Assembly (NCBI RefSeq): GCF_025370935.1
Contig: NC_133482.1
Coordinates: 13,962,847 to 14,026,846 of the forward strand
Direction: 5' to 3'
Length of the DNA stretch: 64,000 nt
Source of the DNA: Choristoneura fumiferana
Taxonomy: Eukaryota; Arthropoda; Insecta; Lepidoptera; Tortricidae
Positions 22,985-36,600 of the stretch are shown here, piece after piece. A model generated the notes under the pieces. The model saw only the letters and a program-made list of their open reading frames with translations. It was not told where the DNA came from and made no database searches. Within the stretch, counting starts at the first letter, position 1. Every line of letters starts with the position of its first letter. The position numbers and the translations under genes were made by a program.

Positions 22985-23103
22985 AATGTTAAGTATGTTT
23001 ATCCGTTGCCTAGTGTCCATAGTACAAGCTTTGCTTAGTTTGGGACTAGGTCAATTGGTGTCAAGTGTCCCATGATATTTATTTATTTATTTATTTATTA
23101 ATG
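22985..23103 (+). mobile_element. 5'-truncated SINE of the 44.6-kb family
   Basis: It matches the 3' half of the SINE at 44620-45102 without interruption: CCTAGTGTCCATAGTACAAG, GGGACTAGGTCAATTGGTG, GTCCCATGATATT and a (TTTA)n tail at 23080-23103. The tRNA-like head is missing. Confidence 0.75.
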
Positions 23104-23586
23104 ATTTTGAAGCAAGAATACTTGAAGTAGTTGGCAACTATAAGGGTTGAGTACGGTCGGCTTAATGGTCACCCTTAAGGAGATTTAATACAACCAGTTT
23201 AGGGAGAATTTTATTGATCTAACTTTTGAGTTAATGGCGTGTCTGACGATATAACGAAAGAAGATATTCTGATCGAAACTACATTTTATAGAATTATTTT
23301 GTTACACTGAATAATCTGAGCTGCAGGGTAAAGGGTGAATAATCTGAAATGCGTGTACTGCAACACTGCAAGTCTGCAATACACTGGTTACCCAAATTGA
23401 CACGACACTTCAACTCTCTTCTATAAACCCGGCATGAGACAATTGAAGAAAAGTAAAAACAATACCTATAAGTAACTAACTAAATGAAAATGATTCGGTC
23501 GCTAAACGTACACTTTACAAAAAAAAATATCTACAGAAAGTGCTACAGATGTGCACTGTGATCGCTTTAATTAAACACAAGCGGAA

Positions 23587-23828
23587 CCGTAAACTCAGGT
23601 TTCTACTATACTCAACTCAGCGTTCATCAATAGTCCAAACGGACTTTTTAACATTTCGAACAATTACGGAACTGCTAACGTCATCTAGGAGGTTCATCGC
23701 AGCCTAATCCAATAGAAAATGCATGATGAATCTCCTAAACGTTAGCAGTTCTGTAATTGTTCGAAATGTTAAAAAGTCCGTTTGGACTATTGATGAACGC
23801 TTGGGACTATAGAAACCTGAGTTTACGG
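23587..23828. mobile_element. 242-bp palindromic MITE
   Basis: CCGTAAACTCAGGTTTCTA and its inverse mark the ends. The arms continue with GCGTTCATCAATAGTCC, AAACGGACTTTTTAACATTT and ATTACGGAACTGCTAACG for about 100 bp each, around a loop of about 45 bases (23685-23735). The flanks share AA, but a target duplication cannot be fixed. Confidence 0.85.
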
Positions 23829-25201
23829 AACGTAAATGAATTCAATATCCTTAGCCTCGTATCATTTCAAAACTTGAAGGGTGAACATTCACCTTGATAA
23901 ATAACATTGTACAAGTAACAATATGCTCGTAATCCTATAACAAACACTGGCAAAGAAATATTCAAAGCAGTCACGTTTAATAAAAGACAATGGAACAAAA
24001 CAGCCGAAATATTGAAGCGAACGGCTGATAACAAGGCCTGAAGCAACCGAGGCGGCTGTTAGTCACGTATGCATTTATAACTTCATCGTTTTGAAGTTAT
24101 TGAATAGCTTGCAGTTTCTAAAGTAATTGTGAAGGGTTTATGATGCAGAGTTTATAGTTTTACATTCAATTTAAATCACGCTGGTGTTCATGTTCAAATT
24201 TTAACGGGGGTTTCGCGTTACAATTGTAAATTGCTAGATTCAGATTAGTTCCCAAAGGTAGGCACCTGAATGAATCAAGCATGAATTCTCAGCCGCATTT
24301 GTTTGTATCTTTCCCAATCACAGACGGGTTTATTTTCTTTTTACTTCTGAATGCTTATCAGCTTCAAATGATTTTGAGAACTTGTAACCTACAAGTTCCT
24401 ACCTACGAGAGGAACTAGTCGCAGTAGTAGTAGGAGGCTAGAAGGTACTGGTCGTACCAACGAGAGGAACTAAAATTCATACTCAATTACAACGGCTAAA
24501 CGTATGTTACATAGCTTACTATCCAGTCTAGATATAAGCTGTCTGTAAATAGCCATACTAATAAAATTTAAACGTTGTAATTCTAGATGAGCGATACAGT
24601 ACGTGGCGTAATCATAACTATGTATGTACTTCCGCAACCGCAAACCATCATCATACGGCCTGAACTCGAAAGGGGCGTTATTTAGCTGAGTAGTCGTCAT
24701 GGTGTCTCTCATTTTCTATTAGCAGAAATGTGTGGAGTGGACCGGAATGCAATTATACAATCTATCAATAGGAAAGCAGTGCTGAGCGAGGCTGAGGACG
24801 TGAATGAGGGTTTTCCGACAGGCTAAATATCGCTAAATCTGCAGTCTACAAGACGACGAAAACAAAAATCGCCTTTTCTAAAAGAAAATTAGCGCCTTTG
24901 GACGATGTGTTTCCTTTCAAGACATTTATTAGTGTAATGAAAAATAAAGCTACTGGTCTAAGTACACATAGTTCCTGGTGCTGCAGCAGTGACTTTGCCT
25001 GACCATTATCGTTAAAAGCTTTATTGATTCAACGCGCCCGCAAGGGGGCTTGCTACGGAAGTAAATCAACAGTCTGTAGGGCATAACAACTTGCTTACAA
25101 TTCTAATGTTTAAGAATTTACTTCTTCGACAGATAGTTTTTATCAACAAGTGCCGAGGTAATGTTTAGCTCATCCATAAAAGATTTACAGGCTTTTGGTT
25201 A

Positions 25202-25330
25202 GTCAAAGTCAAAGTGATTTATTTGTAAACATAAGTATACTTAACTGATTACAGTGGTGGAAAAGTTTGGCATGCAACATTATGTTTTGCCGATAGGCGT
25301 ACAATAATCAAAGATAAATTTAAAATTAAA
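25202..25330 (-). pseudogene. 3' end of a LINE with (TTTGAC)n tail
   Basis: Read on the minus strand it goes from ATTATTGTACGCCTATCGGC through CCACCACTGTAATCAG to AAATAAATCACTTTGACTTT. The short hexamer-like tail replaces poly(A), a pattern I know from lepidopteran LINE 3' ends. No coding sequence remains. Confidence 0.5.
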
Positions 25331-27225
25331 ACTAGAATTAAAATAAAATAATGTAGGTACACAAAAAAAAAAAAAAGATTTCAGTATGTCAACGCTAATA
25401 AAACGAATTATTTAATTTAAATTGTTTGTAAAAAAAATCATTAGTGATGAACACTGTATCAATAAACATACCTAGAATAAGGAAAACTGCTATTTTTGTT
25501 TCTATCAGCAGTAGGTACGTTTGCTGAACGAAATCTAAGACTTTTTTAAAACGTAAAAGTTTTCCGGGTTTTCCGATTCGAATCGAACCCGATCTTCTAA
25601 CATCAACGATCTTCTGATACAAACTGCACCGCATCGTCCCTGATCATTTTGTTCGCTTGCATTTTGCCAGTAGCGGATATGAACAAAAAATCTCGGTATG
25701 GCTTGCTGGTCTAGAAAAACTTCTTACACTAGGCACAAGGCAACCTGTAAGAATGTCAGGAGTATTAAATACACTATAATACATAATCGATCGTTTTCCA
25801 TTTCATTTTCCGTTACACAACCACACAAGAAAAATTACCAGCACTCAAAAAATAAACGTTGGGACAGCACACGCGATCGACTAGATCGCCGCTACTTTGG
25901 CGATAAAACCTCATATTCATCAATGTCAAAATAAACCCCTTACAATTCCCCGAGCCGCCGAAAGGGCCATATTGCCGACCCGGCTTGCAATCATTTATCA
26001 GTCCGCTTCCGCGATTGTTACAGCAACACAGAAGGTTCGATATAGCTGGCCAGTCTCATACAGACACACGCGAAAACTCCACCTTACACTATTGAAAGAA
26101 GGTTACGGCTCGGTCGAAATTAAATAGAACTAGGTGAACGAACTTAGCAAACGCGAAAGTGAAATCCGTCACTTGTTGCTAAGATACGTATTGAAAATCA
26201 TGTCCTGAATCCGAATTAGACGTACGCTCGGAAGGGGCTCGATCCGCACACCGTCGACATACGGTATCGCGGATTTAATTTAGAAACTCATCAAGCATAC
26301 TAATAGACCCCGGCATGTGATTGGATATTACATTCAGGATGCCTTATAAGAACGTTGTTAATTATCCTAATAATGTTATAAATGTGCTATTTTGTAAGAT
26401 TATCGGTTTCTTGGTTCATTTGTGGTTTAATTATGTCTAAACGGCAGCACGGACCTAGATATTTTATGTTTACGAGTAGATAGACCATGCCCTGAATGGA
26501 GATCAAAGAATCCTTTTAACTTACAAAATTAAGTAGTTTTCACGCGATGAATTCTACGTAGACAAAGTTTTGGATAACAACTAGCAATTTCGAAGTCCTC
26601 GAGCACATCGTATTTCGCACACGGACGCATTTGAATAAGGTTTTTCAGCGAATGTATATTATGTTTGCTATGAAACAGCGGAGCAGAATATGAAAGTAGT
26701 TTTTTACCAATAATTACCAGGATACCTCTTCGTTTGCTTCTATCGTTTTTAATAACAAATGTAACAAAAATGTAACTTCATTGAAATAATGTTAAAATAC
26801 AAAGCCAGTAAAAGCTGCCTAGAGAATTTTTAAACACCAAAAAATTTCGTTTTCATACGATTTTATATTCCTTACTAAGACTACACGTTTTATAGTAGAA
26901 AATCACTGTCATGTCTGACACCACAGACGAGGACCACGTTTTCTCGCAGTATTATAATTTTACCATTATTATTAACATTCTTACCATCACCAAACTTGTT
27001 ATATTTCTAAAAAATACGCCGCATACCTGAAACAAAACACATATTTAGAAAACAATTAGGGCTTTAAATAATAAACTTCACAAAATCAGCAGAGCAAACA
27101 TGGATGACCTAGATATTTGGGTGTCGACGACCCGGCATGTCATACGTTAAGCCAAACATAATTCTAATATCAAGATTGTAGTTTAGCACCGACCTCACTT
27201 ATAAATAACGCAGCTGGTATAACAC

Positions 27226-27284
27226 GCCACACAATGAATATTACTCAAATCATAACATAGACTAGACAGGTTGTGGTGTGGCGT
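27226..27284. repeat. Short inverted repeat
   Basis: ACACGCCACACAA and TTGTGGTGTGGCGTG form an imperfect stem with a loop of about 30 bases. Origin unknown. Confidence 0.4.
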
Positions 27285-28030
27285 GCTCACAAATTTGTCT
27301 TTAGGTTCTCACTGATGATACAAGTTACTCACTACAATCCAATACAGTTGAAAGTTTCAATAAAACTTTTCATCCAGGAATTATTAGTCGTGTCTTATTC
27401 ATCGAACGAAATACATCATTGTTTATTTCCTTAGCACAAATAATGTCCAAAAAGAAAAAAGTCCGAAGGCAATGTTCAATATGAAATATATTCTTTTACA
27501 TTTGACATGTACATCTAGGTGACAAAACAGAGAGAAAAAAAAGTATAGCTTTAGGTACTTCCTGTTTCATAAAATTAATACAGCGTTTAGCAGCAAAGAA
27601 GCTTACTTAGTTGACTGAGGTAATTTGGCATATAACACCCACTTCATCTAAGAGGATGTCGATGATAAACTAAACAACGGTAATTCTATTACGCACGCTA
27701 TCTTTGAGCAGCACTTACTTTGAACGTAATAGCCGCGTTAAATTAGCCCATATAGCGAGAAAACATCAGTGTGGCGTCACGTAATTACGTTAAAGTAATA
27801 ATTGAATTAAATTTACCATTAACGAATCGCAAACTAAACAAATTTTTGGATTTTTTAAAATCTGATCTAAATGTTATAGAAGCTGAAATAAAAGCAGAAA
27901 TGATACACGTCTTTGATATAATACAGGAATCAGCATATGTCAAAGCAAATGTTATATATTTTTTATTAATCATAAATATTAAGAGATTACAAAAATGCAT
28001 TTGGCATACCAGCATAAGTAAAGGAAATCT

Positions 28031-28156
28031 TAGACGGGCCATATTTTCACTGCAATTTGTGGGCGGCAACTATTGGTTTCCCTCTCTTACTCACATGTTA
28101 GTCAGGGACACCAATAGTTGCCGGCCACATATTGCAGTGAAAATATGGCCCGTCTA
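28031..28156. mobile_element. 126-bp palindromic MITE
   Basis: TAGACGGGCCATATTTTCAC and its exact inverse end the element; the arms go on with GCGGCAACTATTGGT / ACCAATAGTTGCCGGC. The open frames of 128 and 94 codons that cover it on the two strands arise from the palindrome. Confidence 0.85.
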
Positions 28157-28554
28157 GGAGCCCCTTAAGACTGTCAGTTTGAAACTATATATTACGAGCA
28201 TTGCATTCTAAATGCAGACAAAGTAAACAGTAGCAGTGTAGTCGTCCCCTAAAGCGGTGGTCGTATGAGCCTATATAACCATTCACCACCCGACCGTTAT
28301 AAAGCAAATATATAAACTCATGGAGTTCCTTTACGATACAAAACGGTGCCATCAACCCCAATATTGCTTAAAGAGGTGATTCCAACTGTACCCTACTTTG
28401 GAGGCTCTGCAATAGCTGATAAGAAAGGTCAAGTCGTTGACTGATAACGACCGGCGACGGACGCGCGGAAACGTCAAGATAGTGCGTCTATTGTTATCTC
28501 GGATAATCATTTAATGATTACGCATAAAGCGAGGTAAGATGTACAATAATGACG

Positions 28555-28612
28555 CATTTTACCATCAGGAGACCCACTTGCTCGTTTGCCATCCAGTCGA
28601 ATAAAAAAAAAT
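28555..28612 (+). pseudogene. LINE 3'-end fragment ('accatcaggagacccacttg')
   Basis: TTTTACCATCAGGAGACCCA, CTTGCTCGTTTGCC and GTCGAATAAAAAAA are the terminal bases of a LINE family also present at 31872-31978. Confidence 0.6.
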
Positions 28613-29711
28613 ATTTATTTTTCTTAAAAATTTTGCTTACTATGATTTTTTTAACCAAATGGACAAGCATATATTGAGCAACCAAAATGGTTGTTCAAAT
28701 TGTTGAATTTGCCCTGAATAAAATCCAATGTAGGTTAACTGAAAATTTTACATTTCTTATTTTAGCATCAGCTTTTGCTATACTCAAGTAAAAGCTGGTA
28801 TATACTTAACTTACCCAAATTAGCCGTTGAGATGTACTGATCAGAATTGATTATCATTATTTACTCAACACTCACCCAAACAGCAACTTCATACATTCAA
28901 TTATCGTGAACGAAGGTAATTTACGAATTTGTCACAAAGAAAATACTTTGACGCAATTCCGCAAAGTTTGAAGCTCCAGGCTTTGCGGAGCGACGGTAGA
29001 AACTGTATCATCGCAAGATATAAACGTAATACTCCCGATCTCGAAGAAAGTAAGAAATTTCTTTCGTTTTGTTTTTATTTTTATTTTATTTTTTTCGTAA
29101 CATAATCACATTGAACTGAGTATAGAGATGTTTTCGAGACAATAATAGTTCCTAATTGTGTTACTTAATATATCATGCAAGATAATCTTAAAGGAGCACT
29201 TGTTCTGACTCACTAAATCGTTCAACAACGCGCATTTCAAATTCTTAGACCCATTAGAGAGGTGAAATTTTGCACAGAGCCTTTATACATAACGGAGTTC
29301 CAGTAAGCAGGTTTTTTGCAGTCCCACTGAATATCCCGAACTAAGGATAGTTTTAAAATATTATTATTAATTCTAGCCTATTCCGTTCCACTGCTGAGCA
29401 AAAGCCTCCCCCGATACTTCTATTTTTTTGAATCATTAATGGTTAATTACTACCCAAATAGTACTATTCATTTCTTCTCAAAAAATTTGTCGAAGAAGTC
29501 TTATATGCGAGTTATAAAGCTAATTAAATTAACTCAATTACAAAGAGTGATGCGACCTAATTACATTGCCATCCGTATGAACGTTTAATTAGTAAAGAAT
29601 TTACTAACAATTAATTGAAAACGACGTTTATGTTGAGAATGTATCGAAAGTTCAGATTCCGATGGCGAATAACTGGTTAATGTTTACTAAAACTAAATAA
29701 AAAATAGAACT

Positions 29712-29946
29712 CACCTAACCAACCAATAGTTGGAAAACCCCCGACTTTGTCACTTTAAAGTTCAATATCTCAAAAACGGCTAAACCGATTTTGATAAAAC
29801 ATGCCAAAGAACCATTGCTAGAAAGCCTGCTTTCAAATTAAAAAACCGCATCCAAATCGGTCCACCCGTTTAAGAGCTACGTTGCCACAGACAGACACAC
29901 ATAGCGGTCAAACTTATACCACCCCTCTTTTTGCGTCGCGGGTTAA
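29712..29946 (-). repeat. Dispersed repeat G, copy 1
   Basis: AACCAATAGTTGGAAAACCC, CCCGACTTTGTCACTTTAAA, AAACGGCTAAACCGATTTTG, TCGGTCCACCCGTTTAAGAG and CATAGCGGTCAAACTTATAC are shared with 45262-45495 and 45836-46008 in opposite orientation. Confidence 0.65.
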
Positions 29947-30769
29947 AAATATAGCGTAGATGTAGATACTCTTCGGCCAAGAATTACGAGTATTCGACCG
30001 ACATGCTACGTGACTCCGACGATACTGTGAAAAGTATCCGACAAAGAAGAACTTTCTTAACAAAGTTGGTTTTTCAAAGAACCATTTTTGCAGCCTACTT
30101 TCAGAATAAAAATAAATCAATATAAAACATTAATTGAAGAAAATGTTGCGGTTATGATTCTGGCAGTACAACAGCTAATGTCGTATCTTTACTTTGAAGA
30201 TCCTCTTACATCGTGATACACTTCTTGTAAGCTGATATTAAACATACATACTCGTAGTCTAAGAAATGTTATTGCTCACGAGTTCAGTTTCACGAACAAG
30301 GAGTATTAACTAACAAAGCAGAAGGCCTTATAAACAAAACCAAGGATTTTCATGTTTATACAAAACACAATTAACTCTGGAAACTCAATATCGAGTAATT
30401 AGCTGCATGCGTATACATACTCGTAAATAAGAGATGTATGTAAATTACGACAAACAAATAATGTTAGTTGAAATATCGCTGCACCCAAAGCGACACGCGA
30501 TGCTTCAGAAAAGAAAATTTACGTAAACATTACAAAACTGTAACATCGTAACTGTCTGTATTGATGTATAGACATTTTTCCACCGTTTTTGCTCTGGTAA
30601 AACGTACGCGATTCCTTATTCTGTCCTCACATGCTAATGCTACGGCTAATATGTACTAATTGAATAAAGAATACTCACTTATGTAGTTAGTATAATAGTA
30701 TATCGTACGTCGATTGGCATTAGGCTGAAACAATTTCAAATAAAATTATTTCGAACGATTATTTATTTC

Positions 30770-31130
30770 GTGCCGTGCCCGATTTCACTTAGAACAAGAC
30801 GAACTCATCTCTTCCTGTGGGTGTCGTAAAAGGCGACAGTGACCTGATCTAAGAGGCTACAGCGCTCTCTATTTTCAAATAAGAACTCCAGCAGGGCTAC
30901 TACGAAACTCGAAACTCGAAGTTTGTGTCGTGCGATCTCTCTGACACTTATACTATTTAATACGAGAGCGAGAGGGACGGTATGATATGAACTTCGAGTT
31001 TCGTAGTAGCCCCGCAGAGTTCAGATTCCTGCCCTGCAGTGTGGAAACCACCACACATTTTTTCCAAGAAAGTCGTCATAAAGGTTAACTGCTGTTCCTC
31101 AACTGACGACGACCACCATTCTGTCAAGAG
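30770..31130 (+). repeat. Dispersed repeat D, interrupted by a family E MITE
   Basis: GACGAACTCATCTCTTCC, GTGGGTGTCGTAAAAGGCGA, then (after the MITE) CAGTGTGGAAACCACCACAC, AAGAAAGTCGTCATAAAGGT and CATTCTGTCAAG. The order matches 42835-43345. It is probably a piece of a LINE, but I cannot identify a protein. Confidence 0.6.
30891..31014. mobile_element. Palindromic MITE (family E), nested in repeat D
   Basis: GCAGGGCTACTACGAAACTC at the left and GAACTTCGAGTTTCGTAGTA then GCCCCGC at the right are inverted copies, with GTGTCGTGCG and CTCTCTGACACTTATAC inside. It interrupts a dispersed repeat (30770-31130) whose other copy at 42.84 kb lacks it, so it arrived later. Confidence 0.85.
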
Positions 31131-31871
31131 TTTAACGACCAAGAAGCTGTGTAATGTTAGGTGTAACTGAAAGTCATTAACATGGAGGAACCGGGTAGAA
31201 TATACGTGAAAAAAAAAATGTCCTTCGACTCTTGTTGATAAGATTAAAGCCACTACCAGGATCAGTTTGTGATATTTTTTTAGTAAACAGTCGAACCTGC
31301 TTACCAGTCTTAAAACAACCAAACTCGGAGTAAACTAACTACAAAATTAAATCTTCTTATGAAATCTGTGACTAGCCTAGACAGGCCTATTTATTTATCG
31401 TTAAACCCCATCTAAATCATAAACGTTCACTCATTTCGACAGCCTATACAGATCATATCTTTGGTGATACTCAATCTACACACCACGACATCAAACAGGC
31501 ATGTTACGTTCCAGGAATTAAAGACGAGACCGGAGTTGAACGTTTTGTGCAGCCTATATGAAATACCGAGAACTCTGGTTACGGGGCATAGCGAACCAAG
31601 CAAATTGTTTTACGTTCCCACGATTCTTGATAAGATGCATTGCAATTTACGTGTCTATTAAATTAGACAGACATTACACGGTGGAAGTAAAAAAAAACAT
31701 AGTTTTATTTTCAATCAACGAGGAAGCAGTCACACGGTTGTGAATACAAAGGAAGTAAGCAAAGACAGAATTAATCAGTCGTAGCTTATTCGTAGTCACG
31801 TATATGCACACGATGATTCATGTATTGATGATAACTTTTTGTGAAGATCTATTACTACAAAAAAAAAAAGA

Positions 31872-31978
31872 TGTAATTTAATACCCCTGGTGTTGCAAAT
31901 GTTTATGGACGGTGGTGATCTCTTACCATCAGGAGACCCACTTGCTCGTTTTCCATTTAGTCGAATAAAAAAATACAG
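31872..31978 (+). pseudogene. LINE 3'-end fragment, second copy
   Basis: AATACCCCTGGTGTTGC, ATGGACGGTGGTGATCTC, TTACCATCAGGAGACCCACT and GTCGAATAAAAAAA. Same terminal sequence as at 28555-28612, with about 50 more bases preserved. Confidence 0.62.
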
Positions 31979-32698
31979 AAAACATATAATAGCAACTTGC
32001 TCGCATCTTCTACGTCTCACGGGAATTTTGCATTTTTCTAGGGAAAAGTAGCCTCCTGATAATATTAATATGAGATAGTATGTAGCTTTCTACTACTGAA
32101 AGAATTTTAAATTGGTTCCGCAATTCCGATGATTTCCCCTAAGTACAAAAAACAAGGTTTTAAATAAAAAGCAGAGTAGACAATAGGCGAAAACACGGTA
32201 CGGATTACGAAAAGTTAATAACTAACTATCTCTCTAACTCGAGCATTATTTTGACAGTTGAGAATTTGTCAAGCGGAACCATGACAAATTTAACCAACTC
32301 TTAGCTGGCTCAAATTGCCTTGTTAAATAAATCGAAGAAAACAGTTTCACCGAGTACTTGACGACCGTAACAAAATCGAGAAAACCAAAGACACTTCTTA
32401 AACTTAACAAACGACTACAGGAAGGCAACGAACGAGTCAGGAAGTAAATGTTTATTTACTTAGTATTTACGAGTGTTGCAATACATAATAAAATAAATCA
32501 GTTTAATATATTCACGAAACTGCTCACGGTTTCCGAAGCAATATTCTGATATTCATGTCCCTTGGTGCAGAGAATCGGACGGAAGCAGTGTAGTGTAGTG
32601 CAACATATTGCGTATCTGTCCCGAAAAATAACTTCATGCATTTTTACTGGTCTGTATAGGAAGCCATTTTGCAAAATCAATCGGGGTTTATCATAAAT

Positions 32699-32901
32699 AT
32701 CATCATCATCATCATCATCATTCCCAGCCTATATACGTCCCACTGCTGGGCACAGGCCTCCTCTCAGAACAAGAGGGCTTGGGCCATAGTTCCCACGCGG
32801 GCCCAGTGCGGATTGGGAACTTCACACACACCATTGAATTGCTTCGCAGGTTTGTGCAGGTTTCCTCACGATGTTTTCCTTCACCGCAAAGCTCGTGGTA
32901 A
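32699..32901 (-). mobile_element. 5'-truncated copy of the RTE-tailed SINE with (GAT)n tail
   Basis: It is nearly identical to the 3' two thirds of the SINE at 17510-17812 (GGCACAGGCCTCCTCTCAGA through CACCGCAAAGCTCGTGGTAA). It ends at 32699-32721 in seven ATC repeats, the complement of the GAT tail the intact element should have. The tRNA-like head is missing. Confidence 0.88.
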
Positions 32902-32935
32902 ATATCATAATGCTTATAAAATGTATATACAAAAA

Positions 32936-32986
32936 CCAGACAAGTGCAAGACGGACTCGCGCACCGAGGGTTCGTACAAATTGTAG
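32936..32986 (+). repeat. Terminal fragment of a repeat A-type element
   Basis: CAGACAAGTGCAAGACGGAC and TCGCGCACCGAGGGTTCG are the standard outer end of 'gggttccgta' repeats. A worn equivalent lies at 21312-21345 (GGCCAAGTGCGTGTCGGG). Confidence 0.6.
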
Positions 32987-33480
32987 GTATCTATGAACAT
33001 CCAGTGTAAAACTTCAATCTTTGAAATTTCATACATAAACCCCGCACCCATTCGTCTTTTGGATGCATCAACAATTACTCATTTCGATCATAAAAGAATT
33101 TCGACAGGTATTGATTGCTGTGTTGATGACGCCTTAACAGGCCCTGATCAACACTTTCACCTAACTAAAATAAATTAAGTAACTGGGACAAACAATGCGG
33201 AATAGGGGCTGAAACAATTAACCATCGCAATCGTGGCATTGATGTTAGTAACGAACGGCGACAGATGCACAATAGAGAAAGTCAGTTGGCCACCGCAAAG
33301 TAGGTTGACTTCTGAATTACAGACGCTATTGTCTTTTGACATGAAACATTTCAAATCTTTTGCACAATAAATGAGGCACAAATTGAGAATTTTTTAACAA
33401 GAGAATCTACCAGTGTCAAATGAAAGTAATACAGAATACTACAACAACGACAATAGTCTTCAGTCAGAGTAATAGACTAA

Positions 33481-33621
33481 GGGGCTGTTTCACCATCCAT
33501 TGATTAGCGTTAACCAACGGTTAAATGTGATGCCGTCTCCGTCTATTCGAACAAAACAAATAGAGACGGCATCACACCTAACCGCCAGTTAACACTAATC
33601 AATGGATGGTGAAACAGCCCC
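33481..33621. mobile_element. 141-bp hairpin MITE, second copy
   Basis: Same length and ends as 9358-9498, with a few arm mismatches (ACCAACGGTT versus ACCGCCAGTT). The flanks read TAA on the left and TTA on the right, so the target duplication has mutated. Confidence 0.88.
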
Positions 33622-36600
33622 TTATAGTAAGAAAACAAAATCAAAATTAGATTAACCGAAAATGCAAGAAAATGTAAAGCCTCTACACTATATCTGATCA
33701 GTAAGTAAACAAATATAATAGAAAAATCTAAATAGAAACTGTCCTATTGATGATTGAGAAACAGCTGAATCGAAGTTTATATTCAAAAATGTTACCTCCA
33801 AAAACCACGTGTCGAAGCGAAGATTGCACATCTTAATAACAACGAAGTCATTGTTAACGATGTAGATGTAATAAAACAAATTACCATTCCGGTAGTCGGT
33901 TGGCAACCGGCAACCGGTTTTATCCGTGAATCACTATCATTTCCGATTTCGCGCGCCGAATAAATCTTCATCAACACTTTCCACTTTACTAGCTTGTTTC
34001 TAGACACAAGTATAGATAAAGGTTGCAGCAAAGCATCTTTGGTTAGCAATTTGAGGGTGTAGTTAAAGTAGTGCAAGTTTATGTTTCCTTCCCGAATCCA
34101 ATGGTTCATTAAGCGATATCTTATCTGCCAAATATGTGTTGCGTTCATGCGTTACATTCGACAAAAATGCGTAGGGAATATCTCCCAAGGAACAGAAGCT
34201 GATTTCGCTGAATCATGCTTTTCCACTATAGTATATCTTAGACACGAAACCTTTTTAAAACTAGATGCGAAAGTAAAACAAACTTCTTAAGCAAGTTCGT
34301 CGCGTCACGCGGAAACTAGTTCTGTTATTCGCGTCGCGTTCCGCCTTCCGCCGGAGTTTCAACTACATTTATTCGAGCATGACAAAACTTGTGCTAATAC
34401 GGGATTTACGAACCCACTGACACATATACATAATCACATATACGAGTTTTAAAGTGAATTGTTTCATGTAGAACTTCTACTACAAATAAGAAACTATGCA
34501 AGATTCTAAAGATAAAGATTTTCCGGAAACAGCTGGCTATAAACTAGGAATTCACCCAGCTAAACTGCTCGTAAATTTTCAAGCTATACACATGGTTGTA
34601 AATTATCCATACCACCCGTTTGACCTCTGTATTTTGTAGAAAAATTATCAATTCCTATAGACCAAAGCATCAAAAAATAAACATTTAACTGAACGAATAC
34701 AATATTGCAATAAGGAAAACACAATGATATTATTCAAACTCGTACATATCATAAATCACATTAAACTTACATCACAAACAATAGGCGACAAAACTGATAA
34801 ACAAACCAAAGAAAACCAACCGCTTTCAAGTCTCGACGAAGGAACTTCAGAAGCTGTTAACTACAGATTTTACTACACCAATCAAGATAAATCCCACGCC
34901 TCCGTAATAAATGAAAATGAAGGTAGATTATGAACTAATCAGTGATATTGAGCCATTTGCCAGTCAATTGCACACTGAACGCTGGAGCCGAGCCGCGGAG
35001 CGTGGCCGTCGGAGAAAGTGTCTTGGTGCCTGATGTCGTTTAGAAACTCAGGATGTAACTTGAAACCAATTCTCCGATATGGCAACCTGCTTGGATAATT
35101 GCCAAGACTATATAGCACTAAATTGAGGATTTTGATACGCGATGCGAGCGTGCTTTCATAACCAGACTTATAGGGATATAAACCGCTGGGGAGTTGGTTG
35201 TTATGTTAACTTGCAAAGTTATCATTTTTGGAATTGTAAGGTATCGCCGACAGGCTAATTGCTTTACCATCTTAAAGTTTAATACAATGCGCATTTCATT
35301 AAACTTCTGCTTTAAATTTTTCTTTATTGTATATTAAATAATCTTTTGTTCAAAATAGTAAATCATCATTCAATATAGTTAAGAGAATATTTCTTACGTT
35401 TTGTTTTAAAAATAATTTCTACCTACAAACGTCCTTTAATATTTCACACACATTTGACACTGACATAAATTAAATTCCATATCAGCTTACATCTAATTCA
35501 ATCAAGATAGTCGTCGATCAGTCAGCCCTTACAAGTCGCATGTTGCTTATTAATCTGGCCTCATAGCTTACAGAAATAGCCGTGGCATGCCACATCACAT
35601 ATACGTGTTTCGCGGTGCAACCTTCCACCATTCTTGTATACCACGGTCATTGGCCAGTTACATAAACTGAGTTACGTGTTGTTTACTTTACGTTTACATT
35701 TCGTTAATGGTCTATTGACTGGAACATACTTTTTGAAACTGAGGCTATATTGTTACAATATTATGTTTCCATACCATTCATACTAATCTTTATAAGGGGA
35801 ATGTCTCTGAGAACGGACGAAATTATTGACAGGTTGTGAAGATGTAAGTATAATACCTACTTACTTAAGTTTTTCTATTGAGGATTGTACAAAATAATTC
35901 AAGGACTTATTTAAAGGAACACATAGTATACAAAACAGATAATGGTACAGTCAAGGTCAAAGATATGTTTATTGTTTACTGTCCCTGTCACTTCATGTTT
36001 GAACTTTTGTATTATAAAACCGTCAGAAGCCATATATACAATGAGTTATGTTTTTACAATATTGAATGCTATATAAATACCTTAACTGTATCAAAAAATA
36101 TTCTCATGTTGTGCTAAGTCCGTAATTCTACTTTATTACTGTCTAATCTTACTGTCGAAATTCGTACTTATCAGTTGCGCTAGCCGTTTTTAGACGAAAA
36201 TCAAATGTGTCTAAAAATGGTCACTATCAAATAATTAGAAATTATCTAAATACTCGTAATATGCAATCTCGTTATGACATATAACTAGCGTATTTTGAAT
36301 TTGTAACTTTTAGATTGGGCATAGTAAAAAAAGGCATTTCAAAAAAACTGGTTTAAAGTAATACTCGTAGTGTAACCGACTCTACTTTCGATTCTGCAGA
36401 AACTAAGTACGTTCAGGCTCTTCAGTTAGGTATTTCATTAACACCTTGTAGCGACTTAAGTGTAAAGATATCTTTGACCTCAACTAAAAACTATAATCTA
36501 AGCAATAGGCGGTATTATCGCAATAGTTCAAATGCTATTCAAGATTCACTTTCATCTCTTAAAATCAACATTTCGATAGAGTTACCTAAAACCAACAATC

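Larger units (their letters stand above)
23829..28030. other. No gene seen apart from the LINE tail at 25.2 kb
   Basis: Open frames of 76-80 codons (24470, 25395, 25698, 25897) lack known motifs and splice context. A direct duplication of CGAGAGGAACTA occurs at 24407 and 24460. Confidence 0.5.

Noticed and set aside
27771..28157. Open frames of 128 and 94 codons on opposite strands
   Set aside because: Their 3' or 5' halves are the arms of the 126-bp palindrome, and the rest is AT-rich without motifs.
30957..31322. 121-codon minus-strand frame
   Set aside because: It overlaps a family E MITE and repeat D and shows no protein motif.
32700..32722. Trinucleotide repeat as an independent microsatellite
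   Set aside because: It is the natural tail of the SINE copy that begins next to it.
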